Positions 53,919-62,623 of a stretch of 64,000 nt of DNA are shown here, piece after piece. The stretch's first letter is position 1, and every line of letters begins with the position of its first letter. Source of the stretch: CAIOSQ01 sp041178225 (GTDB lineage: Bacteria; Pseudomonadota; Alphaproteobacteria; CACIAM-22H2). The notes beneath the pieces were generated by a model, which was given only the letters and a program-made list of their open reading frames with translations, had not been told where the DNA came from and did no database searches. The translations under genes and the position numbers were made by a program. Location: the NCBI GenBank assembly GCA_041178225.1, contig JBEGVV010000024.1, forward strand, positions 1-64,000, written 5' to 3'.

Positions 53919-54926
53919 ATGAAGCGCATCGCGATCGTCCTCTCGAGGCTGCTCTGGTTCGTCCCGACGTTGCTCGGGCTGATCGCGCTCGTCTTCTCGA
54001 TCTCGCACATCATCCCGGCGGACCCGGTCCGCGTCATCGCGGGCGACCAGGCGACGGCCGAGCAGATCGACGCCCTGCGCACGAAGCTCGGCCTCGACCG
54101 GCCGCTCTGGGAGCAGTTCCTGTCCTATCTCGCCCGCGTCGCCCAGGGCGACCTCGGCATGAGCCTCTTCAGCCAGCGCCCGATCGTCGAGGACCTCATG
54201 GCGCGCCTGCCCGCGACGCTCGAGCTGGGCATCAGCGCGGTGCTGCTGGCGGTCAGCGTCGGCGTGCCACTCGGCGTCGTGAGCGCCGTGTACCGGAACT
54301 CCCCGCTCGACCACGTCGTGCGCGTCGTCTCCGTCTCGGGCCTCGCCATCGCCAGCTTCTGGCTCGCCATGGAACTCCAGCTCCTCTTCTCGATGAAGCT
54401 GGCCTGGACGCCCCTCTCCGGCAGGATCGCCGGCTTCCCCCCGGAGCCACGCTCGGGCTTCATGATCATCGACGCGCTCATGGACGGTGACCGCGAGGCG
54501 CTCGACAGCGCGCTGCGGCACCTGGCGCTGCCAACGCTGACGCTGGCCCTGCCCGCCGCCGCGCAGCTCGTGCGCCTGACGCGCGCGGGCGTGCTCGAGG
54601 TCATCAACTCCAACCACGTGCTCTACCAGCGCGCGATGGGCTTCCCGGCGCGCGTGATCGTCTGGAAGTACGTGCTGCGCGCCGCCATGACGGCGACGGT
54701 GACGCAGATCGGCCTGATCTTCGGCGTCTACGTGCTCGCGGGCGCGATCGTGGTCGAGACGGTCTTCGACTGGCCCGGCATCGGGCTCTTCGCGGTCAAC
54801 TCGATCCTGCGCTCGGACTACAACGGCATCGTCGGCTTCACGATCTGGGCCGGCCTCATCTTCATCGTGGTGAACCTGGTCGTCGACCTGGTCCACAGCT
54901 TCATCGACCCTCGGATCGTGCGATGA
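53919..54926 (+). CDS. Peptide-type ABC transporter permease, DppB-like
   Basis: A 335-residue permease. It has an N-terminal helix (LLWFVPTLLGLIALVFSISHIIPADPVRVI), the LGLDRPLWEQFLSYLARVAQGDLGMS block, and coupling loop HVLYQRAMGFPARVIVWKYVLRAAMTATV. A periplasmic loop near 180-210 is longer than in the DppB of the first importer. It overlaps the DppC-like gene by ATGA. Confidence 0.93.
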   Translation: MKRIAIVLSRLLWFVPTLLGLIALVFSISHIIPADPVRVIAGDQATAEQIDALRTKLGLDRPLWEQFLSYLARVAQGDLGMSLFSQRPIVEDLMARLPATLELGISAVLLAVSVGVPLGVVSAVYRNSPLDHVVRVVSVSGLAIASFWLAMELQLLFSMKLAWTPLSGRIAGFPPEPRSGFMIIDALMDGDREALDSALRHLALPTLTLALPAAAQLVRLTRAGVLEVINSNHVLYQRAMGFPARVIVWKYVLRAAMTATVTQIGLIFGVYVLAGAIVVETVFDWPGIGLFAVNSILRSDYNGIVGFTIWAGLIFIVVNLVVDLVHSFIDPRIVR

Positions 54927-55789
54927 GCGCGCCCCGCTTCGCCGTCCTGCGCCGCTTCCTGCGCGACCGCGCTTCCTTCCTCGGGGCGCTGATCGTCCTC
55001 GGCCTCGTGCTCTGCGCCATCCTGGCGCCCGTGATCGCCCCGCATCCCAACGACATCCACGACTTCCACACCGCCAACCGCCTCAAGCCGCCAAGCTGGA
55101 CCAACCCGTTCGGCACGGACCGCATGGGCAGCGACCTGCTCTCGCGCATGCTCTTCGGCGCGCGCACGACGCTCACGATCTGCGTCATCGCCGTCGGCAT
55201 CGCCTGCATCGTCGGCATCCCGATCGGGCTGGTCGCGGGCTACTACCGCGGCTGGGTGTCGGAGATGCTGATGCGCATCGCCGAGATCTTCCTGTCCGTT
55301 CCGCAGATCGTGCTCGCGATCGCCATCTCCCAGACGCTCGGGCCCTCGATCGAGAACGTCGTGCTGTCGCTCGCGGCGTCGTTCTGGCCCTTCTGGGCGC
55401 GCCTTGCGTATGCCGAGACGCGCTCGGTCAAGAACGAGGTCTTCGTCGAATCCGCGGTCGCGCTGGGCTGCTCGGCGCCGCGCGTGATGCTGCTGCACAT
55501 CCTGCCGAACATCGCCTCGCCGCTGATCGTACGCACCTCGATCGGCATGGGCGTCACCATCCTCAACGCCGCCGTGCTCGGCTTCCTCGGCCTCGGCGCG
55601 CCGCCCACGACGCCGGAATGGGGCAGGATGATCAACGAGGCGCGCGAGTTCCTGCCCGAGGCCTGGTGGTACGTGACCTTCCCGGGCCTCGCGATCTTCT
55701 TCGTCGTGATGGGCTTCAACCTGCTTGGCGACGGCCTGCGCGACATACTCGACCCGCGCATCCGCCGCGGGGCGGCCCGCCGTGGCTGA
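54923..55789 (+). CDS. Peptide-type ABC transporter permease, DppC-like
   Basis: A 288-residue permease with the OppC N-terminal helix (ASFLGALIVLGLVLCAILAPVIAP), FGTDRMGSDLLSRMLFGARTTL and coupling loop VFVESAVALGCSAPRVMLLHILPNIASPLIV. It ends with the DPRIRRGAARRG tail and overlaps the first ATPase gene by 8 bases. It pairs with the DppB-like subunit. Confidence 0.93.
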   Translation: MSAPRFAVLRRFLRDRASFLGALIVLGLVLCAILAPVIAPHPNDIHDFHTANRLKPPSWTNPFGTDRMGSDLLSRMLFGARTTLTICVIAVGIACIVGIPIGLVAGYYRGWVSEMLMRIAEIFLSVPQIVLAIAISQTLGPSIENVVLSLAASFWPFWARLAYAETRSVKNEVFVESAVALGCSAPRVMLLHILPNIASPLIVRTSIGMGVTILNAAVLGFLGLGAPPTTPEWGRMINEAREFLPEAWWYVTFPGLAIFFVVMGFNLLGDGLRDILDPRIRRGAARRG

Positions 55790-56762
55790 GCCCCTCCTCT
55801 CCGTCCGCGAGCTCTCGCTCAGCTACCGCGTCGAGGCGGGCCTCGCCCGCGTGCTCGACGGCGTCAGCCTCTCGGTCGGCGCGGGCGAGATCGTCGGCCT
55901 CGTCGGCGAGTCCGGCTGCGGCAAGTCCACGCTCGGCCGCGCCGTCCTCGGCGCGCTGCCCCGCGGCAGCGTGGAGATCCATGGCGGCGCGGTGACGTTC
56001 CGCGGCCGCGACCTGCTCGCCATGCCCGAGGCCGAGGCCGCGCGCGAGATCCGCGGTCGCGCCATCACCCTCGTGCCGCAGGATCCCTTCACCTCCTTCA
56101 ACCCGCTCTTCACGATCGGCACGCAGGTCCGCGACCTCGCGCGCTTCAAGCGCCCGGACCTCGCGAAGGCGAGGCGCGAGGCGCGCATCCTGGAGCTGCT
56201 CGACGCGGTCCAGCTGCCGCAGCCGCGCCAGATCCTCGACAAGTACCCGCACGAGGTCTCGGGCGGGCAGCGCCAGCGCCTGATGATCGCGATGGCGCTG
56301 CTGCCCGACCCGGCGATGATCGTCGCCGACGAGCCGACCACCGCGCTCGACGTGACGATCCAGGCGCAGATCCTCGGCCTGCTGCGCCGCCTCGCCAACG
56401 AGCATGGCTGCGCGGTGCTCTTCACGACCCACGACCTCGGCGCGGCCTACGAGATCTGCGACTCCATCGCGGTCATGTATGCCGGCCAGAACGCCGAGGC
56501 CGCGCCGGTCGCGGACTTCTTCGACCGGCCGCGCCATCCCTACACGCGCGCGCTGCTCGGCAGCCTGCTCGACGGCAGCGGCCGGCTCCAGGGCATCCCC
56601 GGCGAGGTGCCCAGCCTCGTCACGCCCCCCGCGGGATGCCGCTTCGCGTCGCGCTGCGGGCGCGCGATCGACGCCTGCCGCGAGCGGCGTCCCGCCTTCG
56701 CGGATGCCGGCGGCGGCCACCTCCTCGCCTGCCACAATCCCGGGGAGCCCGCCGATGGCTGA
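55782..56762 (+). CDS. ABC transporter ATP-binding protein, DppD-like
   Basis: A 326-residue Opp/Dpp ATPase with Walker A GESGCGKST, Q-loop VPQDPFTSFNP, signature VSGGQRQRLMIAMAL, Walker B IVADEPTTALD and the C-terminal cysteine region CRFASRCGRAIDACRE. A GTG at 55782 is chosen as start because it gives the normal DppD N-terminus (AEPLLSVRELSLSYRV). In-frame upstream ATGs would run 57 bases into the DppC coding region. There is no strong Shine-Dalgarno, so it is probably reached by coupling across the DppC stop at 55787. Confidence 0.9.
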   Translation: MAEPLLSVRELSLSYRVEAGLARVLDGVSLSVGAGEIVGLVGESGCGKSTLGRAVLGALPRGSVEIHGGAVTFRGRDLLAMPEAEAAREIRGRAITLVPQDPFTSFNPLFTIGTQVRDLARFKRPDLAKARREARILELLDAVQLPQPRQILDKYPHEVSGGQRQRLMIAMALLPDPAMIVADEPTTALDVTIQAQILGLLRRLANEHGCAVLFTTHDLGAAYEICDSIAVMYAGQNAEAAPVADFFDRPRHPYTRALLGSLLDGSGRLQGIPGEVPSLVTPPAGCRFASRCGRAIDACRERRPAFADAGGGHLLACHNPGEPADG

Positions 56763-57726
56763 GGCACAGGCGCCGATCCTCGAGGTCCGGGGCCTCGGCA
56801 AGAGCTTCGACGTCCACGGCAGCTTCGGGCGCGTCAAGGCGCGGCTCCGGGCGGTCGACGACGTCAGCTTCTCGCTGGCCCGTGGCGAGGTGCTCGGCCT
56901 CGTCGGCGAATCAGGCTGCGGCAAGTCCACGCTCGGCAAGACGATCATGGGCATCCACGAGCCGACCGCGGGCGAGGTGCTCTTCGAGGGCAAGCGCATC
57001 GCGGGCGGCGGGTTCCGGCGCGACAATGCCATGCGCGCGCGCGTCCAGTACGCCTACCAGGATCCCGGCGCCTCGCTCGACCCGCGCTGGAAGCTGCGCG
57101 ACTCCCTGCACGAGCCGCTGGTGGTCCACACGGACTGGCCGCGCGCGCGCCGCGACGAGCACGTGCGCGAGATCGTGCGCCTCGTGGGCCTGCCGGAGAC
57201 GCATCTCGACCTCTACCCGCACGAGATCTCCGGCGGCCAGCAGCGGCGCGTCGGCCTCGCCCGCATCCTGACGCTGCGCCCCGAGGTCGTGGTGCTGGAC
57301 GAGCCGACCTCGGGCCTCGACGTCTCCGTGCAGGCGACCGTGCTGACGCTGTTCCGCGACCTGCAGCGCGAGTTCGGCCTGACCTACATCCTCGTCAGCC
57401 ACGACCTCGCCGTGGTGCGCACGATGTGCGACCGCGTGGCGGTGATGTATCTCGGGCGGATCGTCGAGATCGGGCCGACGGAGGAGATCTTCGCGCGACC
57501 GCAGCACCCCTACACGCGATCGCTGCTGGCGGCCACCCCGCGCATCGGCGGGCCGCGCATCGCGCGCGACTTCGCGCTCGGCGGCGAACCGCCGGATCCC
57601 GCGAACCTGCCCTCGGGCTGCCGCTTCCGCACGCGCTGCACCAAGGCGCAGCCCGGCTGCGCGGCGAGCGAGCCCGCGCTGCTCGAGGCCGGCGGCACGC
57701 GCGCGGCCTGCTTCCACCCGGGCTGA
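56755..57726 (+). CDS. ABC transporter ATP-binding protein, DppF-like
   Basis: A 323-residue ATPase with Walker A GESGCGKST, Q-loop YAYQDPGASLDPRW, signature ISGGQQRRVGLARIL, Walker B VVLDEPTSGLD and a C-terminal CRFRTRCTKAQPGC cysteine segment. ATG 56755 overlaps the DppD stop by 8 bases. It completes the five-gene importer begun at 52308. Its stop is 13 bases from the convergent amidohydrolase. Confidence 0.93.
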   Translation: MAEAQAPILEVRGLGKSFDVHGSFGRVKARLRAVDDVSFSLARGEVLGLVGESGCGKSTLGKTIMGIHEPTAGEVLFEGKRIAGGGFRRDNAMRARVQYAYQDPGASLDPRWKLRDSLHEPLVVHTDWPRARRDEHVREIVRLVGLPETHLDLYPHEISGGQQRRVGLARILTLRPEVVVLDEPTSGLDVSVQATVLTLFRDLQREFGLTYILVSHDLAVVRTMCDRVAVMYLGRIVEIGPTEEIFARPQHPYTRSLLAATPRIGGPRIARDFALGGEPPDPANLPSGCRFRTRCTKAQPGCAASEPALLEAGGTRAACFHPG

Positions 57727-57739
57727 GGCGCGCGGGTCC

Positions 57740-58591
57740 TCAGCCGAAGCCGTAGAGCGTCGCCGGGTTGTCGACGAGCACGCGCCGCGCGGTGGCGTCG
57801 TCGCCCGCCCACTCGACGAAGCGGTCGAGCAGCACGGAGATGTCGGGCTTCACGGCCTCGGTCGGGTGCGGCCAGTCGGTCGCCCAGAGCATCCGCTCCG
57901 GCGCGAGGCGCAGGAACGCGCGGGTGAGCGCGCCGACATCCGCGTAGCCGGGCGGCCCGGAGCGCGAGAAATGGTAGCCGGCGCTCAGCTTCACCCATGT
58001 CCGGCCGCGCTCGACGAGCCCCGCCGCGACGGCGAAGGCCGGATGCGCCGCGCCATCGGGATGCGGGATGCGCCCGAAATGGTCTAGGACCATGGTCACG
58101 GGCAGCGCTTGAAGCCGCGGCGCCGCGTCGACGAGCAGGTCGGGATCGAGGTGGAGCTGCAGGTGCCAGCCCATCTCGTCCACGCGCGCCGCCAGGCGCT
58201 CGAGGCGCGCGACGTTGCCGCGCGACGGGCCCACGGCCTGCAGCCGGACGCCCACGACGCCGCCGCGGCCAAGCGCGGCGAGGTCGGACTTGTCCTCGTC
58301 GCCGGAGACCACGGCGATCGCCCGCGCGCGCCCCGCGCCGAGGCGCGCGACCGCGTCGAGCGTGCAGGCATTGTCGGTCCCGTAGACCGAGGGCTGGATG
58401 ACGACGCTGCGCGCGAAGCCGATCCGCGCCCGGAAGGCGGCGTAGTCGTCCGCCGTCGCGTCGCCCGGGCGGTACTGCGCGCCGGGCACGAGCGGGAACC
58501 GCCCGTCATAGACGTGGTGGTGGCAATCCGTGGCCCCCGGCGGCGCGCGATGCGCCGGCGCCGAGGGACGAGGCAGCCAGCCCTCGCTCAT
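57740..58591 (-). CDS. Amidohydrolase 2 family protein (LigI/TIM-barrel lactonase-like)
   Basis: A 283-residue amidohydrolase-2 protein. The metal motif DCHHHVYDGRFP is near residues 22-33. LQLHLDPDLL and MVLDHFGRIPHPDG hold the barrel residues, and LWATDWPHPTE has the conserved Asp. Such proteins are PDC lactonase (LigI)-like hydrolases or decarboxylases acting on small carboxylic acids or lactones. It overlaps the dimethylformamidase-like gene upstream by ATGA, so the two share a transcript and probably a pathway. Confidence 0.87.
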   Translation of the reverse strand: MSEGWLPRPSAPAHRAPPGATDCHHHVYDGRFPLVPGAQYRPGDATADDYAAFRARIGFARSVVIQPSVYGTDNACTLDAVARLGAGRARAIAVVSGDEDKSDLAALGRGGVVGVRLQAVGPSRGNVARLERLAARVDEMGWHLQLHLDPDLLVDAAPRLQALPVTMVLDHFGRIPHPDGAAHPAFAVAAGLVERGRTWVKLSAGYHFSRSGPPGYADVGALTRAFLRLAPERMLWATDWPHPTEAVKPDISVLLDRFVEWAGDDATARRVLVDNPATLYGFG

Positions 58592-60825
58592 GGCGCGAAG
58601 GGCGCGGGGTCGATGAAGCGCCGCACCACGTTGGTCATCATGCGCGTGAGCAGGTTGTCGTAGCCGTCGATCGGCAGCGCGCCGACGAAGTTCATCGACC
58701 CGACCGAGAAGACCGCGCCACCCGCGGGCGTCTCGAAGAACACCATGTCGGAGCGGATGAGGTCCTCGAGCGGCGCGGGCCAGAGGAAGCCGAGGCGATC
58801 CTCGTTCACCGGCTTGAACTGCGGGTGGTCGACGACGGCGCTCGCCACGATCAGCGCGTGGCGCGGCGAACCGAGCCGCGGGTCCCAGCGGTCGAGTTCG
58901 TGCCCGGCCGCGCCGCCGCCCATGAAGCCGCGCTCGCCGATCTGCGTGCCTGGCCGCAGTTCGCCCTCCAGCCCCTCCCGCAGGAAGGCCACGCGCGGGT
59001 CCGCGACCGCATCGTTCACGGTGTAGGGGAAGCCGAGATAGATGCCCTGCGCCGAGAACCCGTTGCCGACGAGCTTCTGCGCTGGGCGGCCGATCTTGCG
59101 CCACAGCCCGCCATAGGAGCCGTCGAAGGCGTGGTAGCTCTCGCCGACCTCGGTCGCCCAGGTGCGGATGCCGTTCTCCGCGCGCCTTATCTCGAGCGCC
59201 CAGGGCGCCTGCTTGTTGAAGACGGTCTTCCAGTAGAAGCCGTTGCCGCCGAGATACATGAGCCTCCCGCCGCGCGCGAGGTGCCCCTCGAGCCCGTCGA
59301 GCATCTCGGTCGTGTAGTACTCGGGATGCTGGCAGCAGATCACGAGGCTGTAGGGCTCGAGCAGCGCCGCGCCCTCCGCGTGCAGGTCGTGGTCGGTGAC
59401 CACGTCGTGCGGGATGCCCTTGCGGGTCAGCCAGTCGACCACGTAGCTGTCGACATTGACCCAGTAGGCGCCGGATCCGTACTCCGCGGGATCCATCATC
59501 TCGAAATGGTTCACGCGCTTGTCGATCATCGGCCGCGCCATGCTGGCCATGGAGACGCCGCTGCCGTCGCTATGGAAGTTGTAGGGCGACAGGCCGAGTT
59601 CCGGGTTCTCGTCGGGCGTGTGCGTGATCGCGCCCCATTCGAGCGCGCGCGCGCGGTTGTTGCGCCCCCAGCCCGGCCGCACGTAGTTGCCGTAGACATG
59701 GTAGGTGACGGTCGGCAGCAGGATCGCGACCTTCGCCTTCGGGGCGTCCGCGGCCGGGCGCACGACGAAGGGCACGTTGTCGAAGCCGTTCGCGCTCTTC
59801 AGGTGGACGGCGTAGATGCCCGAGGGCCAGTCCGCGGGGATCTTGAACTCGAGCGCCGGCGTCCAGCCGACATCGCCGATGTCGTCGTCGTGGAAATGGA
59901 TCGCGCCCCACTCCGCCGGCGCATGGGTCCAGCGATGCTCCGCGCCGGACCAGTTCGAGCCGGTCATGGCGCGCGTGGGCATGTTCTCCACCGTGCCGGA
60001 GAAGCCGTGCGGCCCGATATCCGCGACGTCCAGCGTCGGGATGCCGATGGAGAAGTCCCAGCAGGCGACGAGGCCGGGTGCCGTGCCGCGCGGCGTCGCG
60101 CCGCGCTGGGACGCGAGCGCGTCCTCCGCGCGGGGACCCGCCCAGATGCAGGGCCGCTCGACCTTGCCGTTGTAGTGGTGCGACGGCTTGCCCGTCGCAT
60201 CGGCGGCGGCGAGCGCGGCGATCGTCGCGCGGCCGACGCCCGGCGCCGGCGCGGCGTGCAGCGCGACCGAGGCGGACCCGGCATCGGCGAAGCCGGGATG
60301 CGCCTCGCGCGGCCGCTGGCCGACCGAGAGCGTGCCGGCCGCCGGGTCGATCACGAGGAAGACGTCATACCAGGCGCGCTCGACGAGGACCTTGCCCGTG
60401 GCGACGCGGGTCGCGCCTGACCCGTCCTCCATGCGGGCGACGACGCCATCGGCGTCGATCTCCAGCGAGAGCAGCGCGCCCCCGGCGCCGCGCCAGCTCG
60501 CGACCACCTGCCGACCCCGCGCCGGGGTGGTCGGCCAGATCGTGGCGCAGAGCACGAGGCCGCGCGCGCAGCCGGAAAGGTCGAGGAGCGGGATGCGCGC
60601 CCAGGACCCGAGATGCGTCTTCTGGTCGAGGCCGGGATGCGTGCCCGCCAGCGGATGCGGCATCGCGACCTCGCGATAGCCGGGCCCGCGGGGATTGGGG
60701 TCGCCGCAGATGATCCGCGCGAAGCGTGCCTCGAACGGCGCGTCCCCGGCCGAGCTCACCATCAGGCGGATCGACTCGCCCGGCTTCGCGCTCCAGCGGT
60801 CCACGTAACCCAGCAACGGATGCAT
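58588..60825 (-). CDS. N,N-dimethylformamidase large-subunit-like protein
   Basis: A 745-residue protein resembling the large subunit of N,N-dimethylformamidase. It starts LGYVDRWSAKPGESIRLMVS, as the family does, then has a lectin/beta-sandwich region (WDFSIGIPTLDVADIG) and a C-terminal catalytic core with TYHVYGNYVRPGWGRNN, GLSPYNFHSDGSG and CCQHPEYYTTEM. In the characterised enzyme two Tyr and a Glu hold a mononuclear iron; I see Tyr and Glu candidates here but cannot fix which. DMFase yields dimethylamine and formate. No small-subunit gene is adjacent. ATG 60825 has GGAGGGAAGAG directly upstream. Confidence 0.82.
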   Translation of the reverse strand: MHPLLGYVDRWSAKPGESIRLMVSSAGDAPFEARFARIICGDPNPRGPGYREVAMPHPLAGTHPGLDQKTHLGSWARIPLLDLSGCARGLVLCATIWPTTPARGRQVVASWRGAGGALLSLEIDADGVVARMEDGSGATRVATGKVLVERAWYDVFLVIDPAAGTLSVGQRPREAHPGFADAGSASVALHAAPAPGVGRATIAALAAADATGKPSHHYNGKVERPCIWAGPRAEDALASQRGATPRGTAPGLVACWDFSIGIPTLDVADIGPHGFSGTVENMPTRAMTGSNWSGAEHRWTHAPAEWGAIHFHDDDIGDVGWTPALEFKIPADWPSGIYAVHLKSANGFDNVPFVVRPAADAPKAKVAILLPTVTYHVYGNYVRPGWGRNNRARALEWGAITHTPDENPELGLSPYNFHSDGSGVSMASMARPMIDKRVNHFEMMDPAEYGSGAYWVNVDSYVVDWLTRKGIPHDVVTDHDLHAEGAALLEPYSLVICCQHPEYYTTEMLDGLEGHLARGGRLMYLGGNGFYWKTVFNKQAPWALEIRRAENGIRTWATEVGESYHAFDGSYGGLWRKIGRPAQKLVGNGFSAQGIYLGFPYTVNDAVADPRVAFLREGLEGELRPGTQIGERGFMGGGAAGHELDRWDPRLGSPRHALIVASAVVDHPQFKPVNEDRLGFLWPAPLEDLIRSDMVFFETPAGGAVFSVGSMNFVGALPIDGYDNLLTRMMTNVVRRFIDPAPFAP

Positions 60826-60972
60826 CTCTTCCCTCCGGCTCCCTCGCGCGGCGCGGCGCCGCTCCCTTTCCCGCATCTTGCCACGGCGCGCGTCCCCGCC
60901 CAGAGTGGAACTTCGGATGGACGGGGCGCAGTGCCCCGGTCCGGCGGGGACAAGCAGAGGGGAGACAACGAG

Positions 60973-62553
60973 ATGATTCGATCCACCACGGGCCTGCGCA
61001 TGCTCGCGCTCGCCGGAACCGCGCTGTTCGGCATGGCGGGGACCGCCGCCGCGCAGGGCTTCGAGTGCCCGCGCAAGGGCGGCGACCTCGTGTTCGGCCT
61101 CGAGGCGCGCGTCGCGACGCTCGACCAGCACGCGACCAACGCCGCGGCGCCGCGCAACGTCACCATGAACATCTTCGAGTCTCTGCTGACGCGCGACGAG
61201 GGGATGAACCCGATGCTCGAGCTTGCGGAGTCCGTCTCCGAGAGCACCGACAAGCTCACCTACACCTTCAAGCTCAGGCAGGGCGCCCGCTTCCACAACG
61301 GCAAGCTCCTGACCGCGGACGACGTGGTCGCGTCGTTCAACCGCTACAAGCGCCTCGGCATCGACCGCTCGATCCTCGACCAGATCGCGAAGTGGGAGGC
61401 CGCCGACGCCTCGACCTTCGTCGTCACGCTCAAGGAGCCGCGCCCGATCTTCATGGAGACGTTCTCGGCCTTCACCACGCCGATCGTCATCATCCCGAAG
61501 GAGCACGAGGACGCCGGCCCGCAGCAGCTGCCGATCATCGGCACCGGGCCCTTCCAGCTCGTCGAGTTCGTGGCCGACAGCCACGTCAAGCTCAAGCGCT
61601 TCGACGGCTACAAGGCCGACACCCGCCACAAGGACGTCGTGGGCTTCGGCGGCTCCAAGACCGCCTGCCTCGACACGGTCACCTTCCGCATGATGACCGA
61701 GCCCGCGGCGCGCATCGCGGCGCTCGAGGCCGGCGAGATCCATGGCTCCGAGGACGTGCCGACGCTCATGCAGAAGCGGCTGGCGTCCAACGCGAACATC
61801 AAGCAGGCCAACCTGAACAGCTTCTGGCTGCACGTCACCTACCCGAACTTCTCCTTCCCGCCGACGGACAACGTGAAGTTCCGCCAGGCCGTCCAGGCCG
61901 CGATGGACATGGAGGAGATCATGGAGGCCGCGAGCGACGGCAACTTCAAGCTCCACCACGCCCTGCAGTTCAACGGCAGCGCCTACTACTCCGACGTCGG
62001 CAAGGAGCTCTACAACCAGAAGAACAAGGACAAGGCCAGGAAGCTGCTCCAGGAGGCCGGGTACAAGGGCGAGAAGGTGACGCTGCTCACCAACCGAGAG
62101 TACCAGAGCATGTACAACACCTCGGTCGTGATGGCCGAGCAGATGAAGGCCGTCGGCATCAACGCCGAGCTGCTGATCCTCGACTGGCCCGCCGCGCTCG
62201 ACATGAGCATGAAGAGGAACGACGGCTGGAACTTCTTCTTCACCGGCTGGATCACGGTGACGGCCTCGGGCGGCCAGCAGTCGCTGCGCTTCCTCGTCGA
62301 GCCGACCAACGTGCACCGGCCCAAGGACAACAAGACGAACCCGGAGTTCAAGCGGCTCTTCGACTCGATCGGCGCGACCGCGTCGCTCGACGATCGCAAG
62401 GCCGCCTTCGCCGCGGCACAGCGCATCGCCTACGACGACGTCATGGTGATCCCGATGGGCACGCTGCCCAAGGGCCAGGCCGTGCGCGCGAACGTCGAGA
62501 ACTTCAAGCCTTACTACATCCCGCGCATGTCCAACGTCTGGCTCAGGAACTGA
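60973..62553 (+). CDS. ABC transporter substrate-binding protein, family 5 (orphan)
   Basis: A 526-residue SBP_bac_5 protein with a Sec signal peptide (cleavage after AAA at residue 27). Family segments are LRQGARFHNGKLLTADDVVASFNRY and KFRQAVQAAMDMEEIM, ending VRANVENFKPYYIPRM. GGGGAGA lies upstream of ATG 60973. No permease or ATPase follows; a hairpin and a PLP enzyme come next. It may share membrane parts with another importer, be an orphan scavenger, or have partners outside the window. It is divergent from the dimethylformamidase-like operon across 147 bases. Confidence 0.92.
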   Translation: MIRSTTGLRMLALAGTALFGMAGTAAAQGFECPRKGGDLVFGLEARVATLDQHATNAAAPRNVTMNIFESLLTRDEGMNPMLELAESVSESTDKLTYTFKLRQGARFHNGKLLTADDVVASFNRYKRLGIDRSILDQIAKWEAADASTFVVTLKEPRPIFMETFSAFTTPIVIIPKEHEDAGPQQLPIIGTGPFQLVEFVADSHVKLKRFDGYKADTRHKDVVGFGGSKTACLDTVTFRMMTEPAARIAALEAGEIHGSEDVPTLMQKRLASNANIKQANLNSFWLHVTYPNFSFPPTDNVKFRQAVQAAMDMEEIMEAASDGNFKLHHALQFNGSAYYSDVGKELYNQKNKDKARKLLQEAGYKGEKVTLLTNREYQSMYNTSVVMAEQMKAVGINAELLILDWPAALDMSMKRNDGWNFFFTGWITVTASGGQQSLRFLVEPTNVHRPKDNKTNPEFKRLFDSIGATASLDDRKAAFAAAQRIAYDDVMVIPMGTLPKGQAVRANVENFKPYYIPRMSNVWLRN

Positions 62554-62570
62554 CGAACGACAAGGACGGT

Positions 62571-62601
62571 CCCTCCCCGCCGGCACCACCGGCGGGGAGG
62601 G
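62571..62601 (+). terminator. Hairpin after orphan binding-protein gene
   Basis: A perfect 13-bp stem (CCCTCCCCGCCGG / CCGGCGGGGAGGG) with loop CACCA starts 17 bases after the stop and ends 22 bases before the next ATG. It resembles the hairpins after the other three binding-protein genes, with no T-tract. Confidence 0.65.
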
Positions 62602-62623
62602 TTCCGGCCGCGAGGCGCGCGCG

